The notes under the pieces are model-generated. The model worked only from the letters and a program-made list of their open reading frames with translations. It did no database searches and was not told the DNA's origin. From Saccharothrix luteola (GTDB taxonomy: Bacteria; Actinomycetota; Actinomycetes; Mycobacteriales; Pseudonocardiaceae): a stretch of 53,130 nucleotides of DNA. Where the stretch lies: the NCBI RefSeq assembly GCF_020859565.1, contig NZ_JAJHUO010000052.1:1-53130 (forward strand). The letters are read 5' to 3'. Positions within the stretch are counted from its first letter, which is position 1; every line of letters starts with the position of its first letter. The position numbers and the translations under genes are program-made. Below, piece by piece: positions 34,931-43,030 of the stretch.

Positions 34931-35275
34931 CGGGTGGTCGGCGGGCACCTCGACCAGCACGATCCGCCTGCCGTCCGGGTCGGCGATCCACAGCTCGTCC
35001 AGGCCCCACGGCTCGCGGCGGGCGGGCCGGACGACGTGCTCGGCGAGTTCCTCGGCGGCCCGTCCCAGGTCACGCACCTGCAGCCACAGCTGCGTGGCGT
35101 CCGTGGGGTGCTCGGTCGAGGCGCCGGAGACCTCCAGGAACCCCTGGCCGAGGAAGAACACGGTCCCGCCGGCGAACTCCCGGTACACGGCCAGGCCCAG
35201 CACGTCCCGGTAGAACGCCCGAGCGCGCTCCGGCTGCCGTGAGCGGACGAGGACGCGGCTGCTCAGGATCTCCAC
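34907..35275 (-). CDS. VOC (glyoxalase-fold) protein
   Basis: A 122-residue single VOC domain. RARAFYRDVLGLAVYREF is the first module signature, and DELWIADPDGRRIVLVEVP closes the second. It could be a resistance-type or lyase-type VOC protein; no specific function. Third gene of a leftward set with the GNAT and winged-helix genes (13-base spacing). Confidence 0.82.
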   Translation of the reverse strand: MEILSSRVLVRSRQPERARAFYRDVLGLAVYREFAGGTVFFLGQGFLEVSGASTEHPTDATQLWLQVRDLGRAAEELAEHVVRPARREPWGLDELWIADPDGRRIVLVEVPADHPLRRDVRQ

Positions 35276-35288
35276 GCCGGCCAGCCGA

Positions 35289-35747
35289 TCACACCTGCAG
35301 GTCGAGCGCCATTCGCACGTGGTCGCCGTCGCGGCCGTCCGCGCGCCAGCCGTGCGCGGTGTAGAAGCGCTGCGCGCGGTGGTTCTCGGCGAACACGTCG
35401 AGGCGGGCGGTGGTGACGCCGAGGTCGCGCAGCGCGTCCATCGCCGCCTCGTGCAGCGCGTGGCCGACGCCGTTGCCCCAGCACGCCGGGTCGACCTGGA
35501 GCTGCGACAACTCGCCACCGGGCGTGACCAGCGCGAAGCCGGCGAGCACGTGGTCCAGCTCGGCGCACAGCCACACCCGGCCGGGCTTGGCGAGGTCGTA
35601 GCCCCTGGCCCGCACCGCCTGCTCCCACTCGGCCAACTCCGCCTCGGGCAGGTGGCCGTCGTAGTAGCTGCGGCGGGCCTTGACGTGGACCTCGACGAGC
35701 GGAGCCACGTCCTCGGCGCGTGGTGAGCGCACGGTGATCGTCCCCAT
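35289..35747 (-). CDS. GNAT family N-acetyltransferase
   Basis: A 152-residue acetyltransferase. LSQLQVDPACWGNGVGHALH is the acetyl-CoA loop, and FAENHRAQRFYTAHGW is the fourth motif with the conserved Tyr. It starts 4 bases after the winged-helix gene stop, so the two are probably cotranscribed. Substrate unknown. Confidence 0.88.
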   Translation of the reverse strand: MGTITVRSPRAEDVAPLVEVHVKARRSYYDGHLPEAELAEWEQAVRARGYDLAKPGRVWLCAELDHVLAGFALVTPGGELSQLQVDPACWGNGVGHALHEAAMDALRDLGVTTARLDVFAENHRAQRFYTAHGWRADGRDGDHVRMALDLQV

Positions 35748-35751
35748 GCGT

Positions 35752-36861
35752 TCAGAGACGTGCCGCCGCCGGCGAGGTTGTCCGGACCTCGTGCCGCGGC
35801 ACGTCCGCCGCGAGGAACGCCAGCAGCCGCTCGCCCTCCCGTTCCACCTCGTCCATCGCGGGCACGCGGTGGAACGGCCGCAGCTCCAGCGTGGCGACCT
35901 CCTTGGTGCGGTGCAGCCTCCAGTCGCCCGCCGTGACGCCGTCGACCAGGAAGAACTGCGGCACGGGACCGTGCGGGTCGTACTTCTGCGCGCGTACGTC
36001 GTCGGTGACGACCCGGCGGCGGTCGGCGTGCGAGAGCAGCAGGTTGTCGAAGTCGTACAGGAACCTCGGCGGCGCGGGCACGTCCTCGTCCGGCCGGGGC
36101 GCGTCGGGCAGGTCGAACAGCTCCTGGCCGTCCTCGTCGCGCAGCCGCAGCAGCGGCAGCCCCTCGACCACCTCGCGCAGCCTGGTGAGGCCGGACCAGG
36201 TCTGCACGTCCTTCACCGTCGCGGGCCCGAACGCGGCCAGGTAGCGCAGCACCAGGTCGTCCACCGACGGCCGGTCCACCACCGACGCGCCCAGCCACGT
36301 CTCCGCGCAGGTGTGCGCGATCGTGCCGCTGCGACCCCACAGCCCGCGCGGCGGCACCTGCACCAACGGCACCAGGCACCGGATCGCGTAGGCGAGCGAG
36401 GCGGGGGCGCGGTCCGGCCACTGCTCGTGCAGCAGCGCGCCGAGTTCCTTGTTGGTGCGCGGCTTCTCGGCCAGCAACGCGCGACCGGCGGCCACCACGG
36501 CGTCCACGTCCAGGCCGCGCATGTCCCGGCCGTGGGTGAAGTTGCGGAACAGGTCCCGGTCGAGCGCGGGCTGGACCGCGGGGCGCAGCGCGAGGGCGTC
36601 CGCGGCGGTCACGAGGTGGATCGTCGACCGCATCACGGCGATGCGCACCAGTTGCCGGTCCACGAGCAGGTCCGCGGCCCGGTCGGGGGTGAAGCCCGCG
36701 ATCCGCGACCACAGGCCGGTGTACCAGGTGTGCGGCGTCTGGGCCTGCAACCCGACCAGGTGCGCGACGACCTCGGGCACGGTCGCCCCGGTGCGGGCCA
36801 GCAGGAACTGGCGGGCCAGGGTGGCTCGGCCGAGGGCGCGACGGCTCAGTACCGGGGTCAT
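35752..36861 (-). CDS. Winged-helix DNA-binding domain protein (HTH_42/AlkZ-like)
   Basis: A 369-residue protein of the winged-helix group that includes the DNA glycosylases AlkZ/AlkX. VAHLVGLQAQTPHTWYTGLW near the N-terminus carries a Gln pair. LVPLVQVPPRGLWGRSG and YDFDNLLLSHADR are the family blocks. AlkZ relatives excise bulky or crosslinked bases; the function here is inferred. Divergent from the SPFH gene across 121 bases. Confidence 0.8.
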   Translation of the reverse strand: MTPVLSRRALGRATLARQFLLARTGATVPEVVAHLVGLQAQTPHTWYTGLWSRIAGFTPDRAADLLVDRQLVRIAVMRSTIHLVTAADALALRPAVQPALDRDLFRNFTHGRDMRGLDVDAVVAAGRALLAEKPRTNKELGALLHEQWPDRAPASLAYAIRCLVPLVQVPPRGLWGRSGTIAHTCAETWLGASVVDRPSVDDLVLRYLAAFGPATVKDVQTWSGLTRLREVVEGLPLLRLRDEDGQELFDLPDAPRPDEDVPAPPRFLYDFDNLLLSHADRRRVVTDDVRAQKYDPHGPVPQFFLVDGVTAGDWRLHRTKEVATLELRPFHRVPAMDEVEREGERLLAFLAADVPRHEVRTTSPAAARL

Positions 36862-36932
36862 GCGCCCACCGTAGGACCCATTGCGGTCAACTTCTGTCCT
36901 CGTAACCCGCCCGACTTGCCCGACCTTCGAAA

Positions 36933-36948
36933 AAAGTGATATCACTTT
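36933..36948. promoter_or_regulatory. Perfect 16-bp palindrome ahead of the SPFH operon
   Basis: AAAGTGATATCACTTT is a perfect palindrome with no spacer, 34 bases before the SPFH start. It may overlap a -10, since TTGCCC (36916-36921), 18 bases and TATCAC (36940-36945) line up. It is likely an operator. The ribbon-helix-helix-like protein encoded two genes on is one candidate ligand. Confidence 0.65.
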
Positions 36949-36982
36949 GCTAAGCACGCGATATGCGAACGAGGGGTGGAAC

Positions 36983-37906
36983 ATGGACGCGATGGCGGAC
37001 TTGGCGGTGCAGATGCCGACTCCGGTGGTCCGGGAGCGGGAGGCGCGCGCGGTCTCGGGGTGGGGTGTCTTCGGCGGCGCGGTGGTCGCGCTGCTGCTGG
37101 GTGTCGCGGTGCTCGTCCTCAGCTCGATCCCGGGCGACGACGGGCCGAGCGTCCCGGGGATCGTGGGCGGCGCGCTGCTGATGGCGGGAAGCGCCCTCGC
37201 GGGCGCCGGGCTGTTCACCGTCGCGCCCGGCGAGTCGCGCGTGCTGCAGTTCGCGGGCCGCTACACCGGCACCGTCCGCCAGGACGGCCTGCGGTGGGCG
37301 AACCCGTTCACCACGAAGGTGAAGGTGTCGACCCGGATCCGCAACCACGAGACCGCGACGTTGAAGGTCAACGACGCGGACGGCAACCCGATCGAGATCG
37401 CCGCCGTGGTGGTGTGGCAGGTCGAGGACACCGCGCGGGCGAAGTTCGAGGTGGACGACTTCGTGCGGTTCGTCGGCATCCAGACCGAGACCGCGGTGCG
37501 GCACATCGCGACCAGCTACCCGTACGACAACCACGAGGAGCTCGGGCTGTCGTTGCGGGAGAACGCGGACGAGATCACCGAGACGCTGTCGGTGGAGATC
37601 GCGGCACGCGTGCAGTCCGCCGGCGTGAAGGTGATCGAGTCCCGGCTCACGCACCTGGCCTACGCTCCGGAGATCGCGCAGGCGATGCTGCAACGCCAGC
37701 AGGCGGGCGCGGTGGTGGCGGCGCGGTCTCGGATCGTCGAGGGGGCGGTCGGCATGGTCCAGCTCGCGCTGGCCAAGCTCGCCGAGGAGGACGTGGTGGA
37801 ACTGGACGAGGAGCGCAAGGCGGCGATGGTGTCGAACCTGCTGGTCGTGCTCTGCGGCGACCGATCCACCCAGCCAGTGGTCAACGCCGGGTCGCTGTAC
37901 ACCTGA
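36983..37906 (+). CDS. SPFH/Band 7 domain membrane protein
   Basis: A 307-residue protein. Two membrane segments lie at about 26-48 and 58-82, then an SPFH domain (VAPGESRVLQFAGRYTGTVR onward) with VEIAARVQSAGVKVIESRLTHL-type helix, quoted only in part. Such proteins oligomerise at membranes. GAGGGG lies upstream of the ATG. It is followed 1 base after its stop by the RHH gene. Confidence 0.85.
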   Translation: MDAMADLAVQMPTPVVREREARAVSGWGVFGGAVVALLLGVAVLVLSSIPGDDGPSVPGIVGGALLMAGSALAGAGLFTVAPGESRVLQFAGRYTGTVRQDGLRWANPFTTKVKVSTRIRNHETATLKVNDADGNPIEIAAVVVWQVEDTARAKFEVDDFVRFVGIQTETAVRHIATSYPYDNHEELGLSLRENADEITETLSVEIAARVQSAGVKVIESRLTHLAYAPEIAQAMLQRQQAGAVVAARSRIVEGAVGMVQLALAKLAEEDVVELDEERKAAMVSNLLVVLCGDRSTQPVVNAGSLYT

Positions 37907-37907
37907 C

Positions 37908-38123
37908 GTGGCCGAGCGCAAGAGCGTCCTGCTGCGCCTCGACCCGGCGGTGCACGACGCGCTCACGAGGTGGGCGAACGACGAGCTGCGCAGCACGAAC
38001 GCGCAGATCGAGTTCCTGCTGCGCCGAGCGCTCGCCGAAGCCGGCCGCCTGCCCACCGGCGCGGCCGACCAACCCAGGCGTGGCCGGCCCCGCAAGAGCG
38101 ACGGGGACGGCTCCACCGGATGA
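37908..38123 (+). CDS. Ribbon-helix-helix-like small DNA-binding protein
   Basis: A 71-residue protein. ERKSVLLRLDPAVHDALTRW fits a ribbon strand plus helix A, NAQIEFLLRRALAEAG fits helix B, and the tail is basic (RRGRPRKS). These are the features of Arc/MetJ-type repressors or of toxin-antitoxin antitoxins. The GTG is 1 base after the SPFH stop. It may bind the palindrome at 36933-36948. Confidence 0.78.
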   Translation: MAERKSVLLRLDPAVHDALTRWANDELRSTNAQIEFLLRRALAEAGRLPTGAADQPRRGRPRKSDGDGSTG

Positions 38124-38126
38124 CCG

Positions 38127-38161
38127 ACGCCGTCGGTGCGGACCCATCGCACCGACGGCGT
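38127..38161 (+). terminator. Terminator-like hairpin after the RHH gene
   Basis: The perfect 14-bp arms 38127-38140 and 38148-38161 enclose a 7-base loop, 3 bases after the RHH stop. Only a short TTCG follows, with no T-tract. Confidence 0.75.
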
Positions 38162-38237
38162 TCGCGTGCCACCCGGTCGGGCCGTGATCAACTCGCGGAG
38201 CGTGACGGCTGGTGCGACTGTTGGCCAGGTGAGCGAG

Positions 38238-39008
38238 ATGGACGCCCCGTACCTGCCAGGAACACCCGCGTGGGTGGACATGATGACCACCGACCGTGAA
38301 GCCACCATGGAGTTCTACGGCGGCCTGTTCGGCTGGGACTTCGAGATCGGCGGCCCGGAGACCGGGCACTACACGATGGCGCTGGTGCGCGGCCTGCCCG
38401 TGGCGGGTTTCGGCGAGATGCCGTCGGACGTGATGTTCCCCGTGGTGTGGACGACCTACCTGGCGACCGACGACCTGGACGAGTCGGTGGAGAAGCTGAA
38501 CGCCAACGGCGGCAAGGTGCTCGTGCCGGAGTTCGACACCGGTGGACCGGGCCGCGGCGCGATCGCGGTGGACCCGTACGGCGCGGCGTTCGGGCTCTGG
38601 GAGGCGGGCACGCACATCGGCGCGTACGTGGTGAACGAGCCCGGCTCGGTGGTGTGGAACGAGCTCGCCACCCGCGACCCGTTCGGCGCGGCGGAGTTCT
38701 ACCAACAGGTGTTCGACGTGGGGCTGGACCCGCTGCCGGACTTCCCGTACACGCAGCTGCGGGTCGAGGGGCGCGCGGTGGCGGGCGTGTTCGGGATGGC
38801 CGACGAGATCCCCGCCGAGATCCCGCCGCACTGGATGACCTACTTCGCGGTGGCCGACGCCGACGCGGCGGTGCGGCGGGTGAGCGAGCTGGGCGGCGTC
38901 ACGGTCGGCGACGTGGTCGAGTCGCGGTTCGGCCGGTTCACCACGGTCGGCGACCCGATGGGCGCGACGTTCCGGGTCATCCAACCGCCGCCTTCCACCC
39001 CAGACTGA
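38238..39008 (+). CDS. Two-domain VOC family protein
   Basis: A 256-residue protein of two tandem VOC domains. Each starts with an FY motif: MEFYGGLFGWDFEIGG in the first, and AEFYQQVFDVGLDPLP in the second. It resembles the hydroxylase-like/CFP30B group of actinobacteria. Function unknown. ATG 38238 was preferred over GTG 38229 because AGGTGA stands 8 bases before it. The end overlaps the TSUP gene by 32 bases. Confidence 0.85.
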   Translation: MDAPYLPGTPAWVDMMTTDREATMEFYGGLFGWDFEIGGPETGHYTMALVRGLPVAGFGEMPSDVMFPVVWTTYLATDDLDESVEKLNANGGKVLVPEFDTGGPGRGAIAVDPYGAAFGLWEAGTHIGAYVVNEPGSVVWNELATRDPFGAAEFYQQVFDVGLDPLPDFPYTQLRVEGRAVAGVFGMADEIPAEIPPHWMTYFAVADADAAVRRVSELGGVTVGDVVESRFGRFTTVGDPMGATFRVIQPPPSTPD

Positions 39009-39780
39009 CCACGAGCGCCACCACGACGGTGAGGAACACCCGGCGCACGAACGCCGAGCCTCGCCGCACCGCCAGGCGCGCGCCGAACACCGCTCCGGTC
39101 ACGTTGCACAGCGCGAGCACCAAACCCAAGCCCCACAACACTTTTCCGGCCGGGATGAAGTACAGGAGTGCGCCCAGGTTCGTGGCCACGTTCACGACCT
39201 TGGCCGTGGCCGAGGCGCGCAGGAACGCGAACCCGACGAGACCCACGAGCAGGAACACCAGGAACGCGCCCGTGCCCGGACCCGCCAAGCCGTCGTAGAA
39301 GCCGATCAGCGCGCCACCCGCGGCCATCACGGCGATCTGCGCGAAGCGCGTGAACCTCGGCGTCTCGGCGACGCCCAACTCCGACTTGCGCCACGTGTAG
39401 AGGCCGACGCCGACCAGCGCGACGAGCACCACGCCGTTGAGCACACCGGGCGCCAACGCACCGGCGAACGCCGCACCGCCCACCGCGCCCGCGAACGCGG
39501 CCGCCGCCATCGGCAACGCCGAGGACCAGTCGATCGTGGTCTGCCGGGAGTAGGTGCGCACCGCGGCCGCCGTGCCGACCACGGAGGCGATCTTGTTGGT
39601 GGCCAGCGCGTAGAGCGGCTGGCCACCGGGCGCGATCAGCAGCAGCGCGGGCAGCTGGACCAGTCCGCCGCCACCCACCACCGCGTCGACCGCGCCCGCG
39701 ACGACGGCGGCCAGGCAGAGGAAGAGCAGGGCGGCGAGCGAGATGTGCCCGAAACCGGGCCAGTCGAGTGCGGCGGTCAC
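38977..39780 (-). CDS. TSUP (TauE/SafE) family transporter
   Basis: A 267-residue membrane protein with about eight spans in two halves. DAVVGGGGLVQLPALLL and GFYDGLAGPGTGAFLVF are the two repeated motifs of the family. TauE/SafE proteins export sulfite, sulfoacetate or other organic anions. A link with the sulfur genes 20 kb away is possible but unproven. Divergent from the GH3 gene. Confidence 0.88.
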   Translation of the reverse strand: MTAALDWPGFGHISLAALLFLCLAAVVAGAVDAVVGGGGLVQLPALLLIAPGGQPLYALATNKIASVVGTAAAVRTYSRQTTIDWSSALPMAAAAFAGAVGGAAFAGALAPGVLNGVVLVALVGVGLYTWRKSELGVAETPRFTRFAQIAVMAAGGALIGFYDGLAGPGTGAFLVFLLVGLVGFAFLRASATAKVVNVATNLGALLYFIPAGKVLWGLGLVLALCNVTGAVFGARLAVRRGSAFVRRVFLTVVVALVVSLGWKAAVG

Positions 39781-39803
39781 CCGTCCAGTCTAACCGGACG
39801 GTT

Positions 39804-39823
39804 GTACTGTTTTTTAGCAGTAC
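39804..39823. promoter_or_regulatory. Inverted repeat in the TSUP-GH3 divergent region
   Basis: GTACTG (39804-39809) and CAGTAC (39818-39823) flank eight bases TTTTTTAG. Just before it AACCGGACGGTT (39792-39803) is another short palindrome. These lie closest to the TSUP start (39780) and may serve that gene. No cognate regulator is identified. Confidence 0.4.
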
Positions 39824-39847
39824 GCCTCTCCGTGCTGGTCGACGGTG

Positions 39848-39861
39848 TGGGAACGCTCCCA
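39848..39861. promoter_or_regulatory. CebR-type operator ahead of GH3
   Basis: TGGGAACGCTCCCA differs at one base from the CebR consensus TGGGAGCGCTCCCA of Streptomyces, a LacI-family site released by cello-oligosaccharides. It lies 88 bases upstream of the GH3 start. No cebR or cellobiose transporter gene is in the window. Confidence 0.75.
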
Positions 39862-39948
39862 AATGGGCCGTTCGGCCCTGTTGTGTGCCAGGTCACGCGG
39901 GAAAGGGTGTCCTCGGACGTTCTCCCGAACCACGCAGGAGGTTTCTCG

Positions 39949-42228
39949 GTGTTGAGATCCCGCAAGCGGACCGCGGTGGCCGCCTTGGTCGCCCTGGCCC
40001 TGCTGGTCACCGGCGCGCAGGCCAGCGGCATCATCGAGCCTGCCGGGCAGGACTACCAGGACGCCCGGGCGCCGGTCGACCGACGCGTCGAGAGCCTCCT
40101 CAAGCGCATGACGCTGGAGGAGAAGGTCGGCCAGATGACCCAGATCAGGCTGGGCAAGCTTCGCGGCAACTGCGAGTGGAACCCCGGTCCGCTGCGCGAG
40201 GACTGCATGAAGGCGGTCCTGGAGGACGCGAAGGTCGGCTCCATCCTGTCCGGTGGCGGCGACGCGCCGAACCCGAACACGCCGCGCGCGTGGGCCGAGA
40301 TGACCAACGCCATCCAGAAGTACTCGCTGGACCACAGCAGGCTGCGGATCCCGCTGATCTACGGCGCGGACGGTGTGCACGGCCACTCGAACGTGCTCAG
40401 CGCCACCATGTTCCCGCACCAGATCGGCCTCGGCGCGACGTGGAACCCGGAGCTGCAGGAGCAGCTCGGCAAGTCCACCGGTCGGGCCATGCGCGCCACC
40501 GGCGTGTTCTGGAACTTCGCGCCGGTGTCCGACATCGCGCGCGACACCCGTTGGGGCCGGTACTACGAGACCTACAGCGAGGACCCGGTGCTGGCCGGCG
40601 CGCTCGCGGCGGCGAACGTGCGCGGGCAGCAGGCCGACCCGACCGACGGCACCGCGAAGCTGACCGCGACCGCCAAGCACTTCGCGGGCTACTCGGAGCC
40701 GTTCAACGGCCACGACCGCGCGCCCGCCCAGCTGCCGATCCGGTACCTGCAGGACACCGTGCTGCCCGCGTTCCAGCCGCAGTTCGACGCGGGCGTCGGC
40801 ACCGTGATGATCAACTCCGGTGCGGTGAACGGCGTGCCCGCGCACGCGTCGAAGTACCTGCTGACCACGCAGTTGCGCGACCGGATGGGGTTCCGGGGCG
40901 TGGCGATCACCGACTGGGAGGACATCCGGTTCCTGGTGGACCGCTACCACGTGGCGGCGAACTACGAGGAGGCCATCGCGATGGCCGTGAACGCGGGCGT
41001 CGACATGGCGATGGAGCCGTCGGACGCGGCCGGGTTCACCGCCGGGCTGCTGGCGGGCGTGCGGAGCGGCGCGATCCCCGGCAAGCGGATCGACCAGGCC
41101 GTGCGGCGGATCCTGAAGCTCAAGTTCGAGCTGGGGCTGTTCGAGAAGCCGTTCGTCGACGTGGAGAAGGCCGACGCGATCGTGAACGGCGCGGACCGGG
41201 CGCTGGCCCGTCAGGCGGCGGCGGAGAGCACGGTGCTGCTGCGCAACGACGGCGTGCTGCCCCTGTCGACCGGCGTGGGCAAGCTCGTGGTGACCGGTGA
41301 CACGGCGGACTCCGCGGCCAGGCAGCTCGGTGGCTGGTCGGTCGGCTGGCAGGGCGTGCCGAACGGGTCGCCGATGCCGCCGACGGTGACCGTGCTGCAG
41401 GGCATCAAGGCCGCCGCGCCGTCGGCGAACGTGGTGAGCGCGGCCACGCAGGCCGACGCGGTGGCGCAGGCCGGTGACGCCGACGCGGTCGTCGTCGTGC
41501 TCGGTGAGGACCCGGGCGCGGAGGGTGAGGCGGACACCGAGGAGCCCGCGCTGACCGCTGCGCAGCAGGGCTTGGTCGACGCCGTGCGCGCGACCGGCAA
41601 GCCGGTCGTGGTCGTGCTGCTGACCGGCCGGCCGCAGGTGCTGGGCACGGTGGCGGACGCGTCGGCGCTGGTCGCGGGCTGGCTGCCCGGTTCCGAGGGC
41701 GGCAGCGCGATCGCCGACGTGCTGTTCGGCGCGGTGAACCCGAGCGGCCGGCTGCCGGTGTCGTGGCCGAAGGCGGTCGGCGACCAGCCGTTCTCGTACG
41801 ACCAGTTGCGCGGTGCGAACACCGTGGCCGGCTCCGGGTACGACCCGGCGTTCGCGTTCGGGCACGGCCTGTCGTACACGACGTTCACCACGTCCGCGCC
41901 GAAGTTGGGTTCGGCGGAGGTGCGGCGGGACGGCCAGGTGAAGGTGTCGGTGACCGTGGCCAACACCGGTGGGCGTGACGGCACGCTGGTCGTGCCGGTG
42001 TACGTGCACCAGCCCGTGAGCAAGGTGCTCACGCCGCCGCAGCGCCTGGTCGGCTTCACGCGGGTGGCGTTGAAGGCCGGCGAGCAGCGGGCGGTCGAGG
42101 TGACGTTCGACGTGCGGCGGCTCGCGGTGACGGCGGGTGACGTGGACGCCTCGGGCAAGCCCGAGGTCGCCAGGGGTGACTACGAGGTCGTGGTCGGCGA
42201 CGGGAGGGCTCGATTCACGGTGCGGTGA
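39949..42228 (+). CDS. Secreted GH3 family beta-glucosidase
   Basis: A 759-residue glycoside hydrolase. An N-terminal signal peptide (VLRSRKRTAVAALVALALL to about residue 25) precedes the GH3 barrel. The barrel has TLEEKVGQMTQI, the KH pair in TATAKHFAGYSEP, and nucleophile Asp322 in VAITDWEDIR. The C-terminal (alpha/beta)6 domain and an Fn3-like domain (VANTGGRDGTLVVPVYV) follow. It cleaves terminal beta-glucosides, probably cello-oligosaccharides given the CebR box. AGGAGG stands 7 bases before the GTG. Confidence 0.92.
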   Translation: MLRSRKRTAVAALVALALLVTGAQASGIIEPAGQDYQDARAPVDRRVESLLKRMTLEEKVGQMTQIRLGKLRGNCEWNPGPLREDCMKAVLEDAKVGSILSGGGDAPNPNTPRAWAEMTNAIQKYSLDHSRLRIPLIYGADGVHGHSNVLSATMFPHQIGLGATWNPELQEQLGKSTGRAMRATGVFWNFAPVSDIARDTRWGRYYETYSEDPVLAGALAAANVRGQQADPTDGTAKLTATAKHFAGYSEPFNGHDRAPAQLPIRYLQDTVLPAFQPQFDAGVGTVMINSGAVNGVPAHASKYLLTTQLRDRMGFRGVAITDWEDIRFLVDRYHVAANYEEAIAMAVNAGVDMAMEPSDAAGFTAGLLAGVRSGAIPGKRIDQAVRRILKLKFELGLFEKPFVDVEKADAIVNGADRALARQAAAESTVLLRNDGVLPLSTGVGKLVVTGDTADSAARQLGGWSVGWQGVPNGSPMPPTVTVLQGIKAAAPSANVVSAATQADAVAQAGDADAVVVVLGEDPGAEGEADTEEPALTAAQQGLVDAVRATGKPVVVVLLTGRPQVLGTVADASALVAGWLPGSEGGSAIADVLFGAVNPSGRLPVSWPKAVGDQPFSYDQLRGANTVAGSGYDPAFAFGHGLSYTTFTTSAPKLGSAEVRRDGQVKVSVTVANTGGRDGTLVVPVYVHQPVSKVLTPPQRLVGFTRVALKAGEQRAVEVTFDVRRLAVTAGDVDASGKPEVARGDYEVVVGDGRARFTVR

Positions 42229-42242
42229 GCTGCCCTGATAAC
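42214..42242 (+). promoter_or_regulatory. Possible rpsT promoter
   Basis: TTCACG (42214-42219), 17 bases, GATAAC (42237-42242), overlapping the last codons of GH3. A CCGCCCC/GGGGCGG hairpin with a 5-base loop (42284-42302) lies in the leader and could be a GH3 terminator or part of rpsT control. Confidence 0.35.
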
Positions 42243-42355
42243 CTTCTCGGTCGTACCGCGCGGCATTCCGCTGTGGAGGAAGACCGCCCCCTCGTGGGGC
42301 GGAGCCGGTGACAAGCGCGGTGCGACTCCGAGACCGAGGAAAAGGTGGCTTTCGC

Positions 42356-42616
42356 GTGGCGAACATCAAGTCCCAGATGAAGCGGATCAAGACGAACGAG
42401 AAGGCGCGCCTGCGCAACAAGGCCGTCAAGTCGTCCCTCAAGACCGCCATCCGCAAGTTCCGTGAGGCCGCCGAGGCCGGTGACAAGGAGAAGGCTGTCG
42501 CGCTGGCGCAGGACGCGTCGCGCAAGCTCGACAAGGCCGTCTCCAAGGGCGTGATCCACGCCAACCAGGCCGCCAACAAGAAGTCGGCGCTGGCGCGGCG
42601 CGCCAACCAGATCTGA
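42356..42616 (+). CDS. rpsT: 30S ribosomal protein S20
   Basis: An 86-residue basic protein. ANIKSQMKRIKTNEKARLRN at the start and the tail NKKSALARRANQI are diagnostic of S20, which binds the 5' domain of 16S rRNA. GTG start. Single gene with a leader of over 100 bases and a strong terminator. Confidence 0.96.
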   Translation: MANIKSQMKRIKTNEKARLRNKAVKSSLKTAIRKFREAAEAGDKEKAVALAQDASRKLDKAVSKGVIHANQAANKKSALARRANQI

Positions 42617-42632
42617 TCTGGTCTTCACGCTG

Positions 42633-42668
42633 AAGCGCCGCCCACCCCGCGCGGGGTGGGCGGCGCTT
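42633..42668 (+). terminator. Strong terminator after rpsT
   Basis: A perfect 16-bp stem (42633-42648 with 42653-42668) with a GCGC tetraloop, 16 bases after the rpsT stop, followed by GTCGTTT. The outer A-A/T-T pairs supply a short T run. Confidence 0.85.
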
Positions 42669-43030
42669 GTCGTTTGCGCTCTCTCGGACAGCAGGCCACA
42701 GCAGCCGGCAATGCAACCCGGTCCGCAGACAGCCCCGCCAGCAGACAGCCCCGCGAGCGGGCAACCCCGGCCGGCAGGCCCGCAGCCAGCGGCCGAGCAG
42801 CCACCAACCCGGCGACCCGGCAGCCGCCTACCTCACAGCCACGCGCGTCGCCGCGTCGGTGGCAGCCGCCCACCAGTCAGCGCCCCACCAGTCAGCGCCC
42901 CACCAGTCAGCGCCCCACCAGTCAGCGCCCCACCAGTCAGCGCCCTAGCGCCCCGGCGGCAGGCAGTCAGCGCCCGCCATCCACCGCCCCGGCAGTCGCG
43001 CGGTCGATAGCCGCACAACCGGCTCCGCGC
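42669..43030. other. Gene-free region rich in CAGC/CCGGC low complexity
   Basis: 362 bases between the rpsT terminator and the holA stop. Open frames exist on the plus strand but have no ribosome-binding site and only low-complexity composition. It contains a doubled GCAGACAGCCCCGC and the tandem array at 42871-42945. I see no RNA gene. Confidence 0.6.
42871..42945. repeat. Five perfect tandem copies of a 15-bp unit
   Basis: CACCAGTCAGCGCCC repeats exactly five times without interruption. A degenerate sixth (GGCAGTCAGCGCCC) lies about 16 bases on. The unit length is a multiple of three and would read HQSAP on the plus strand, but no convincing gene contains it. Perfect copies suggest recent slippage expansion. 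Confidence 0.95.

Noticed and set aside
42667..42948. A plus-strand protein ending in HQSAP repeats
   Set aside because: No ribosome-binding site, it starts inside the rpsT terminator region, and composition is low-complexity.
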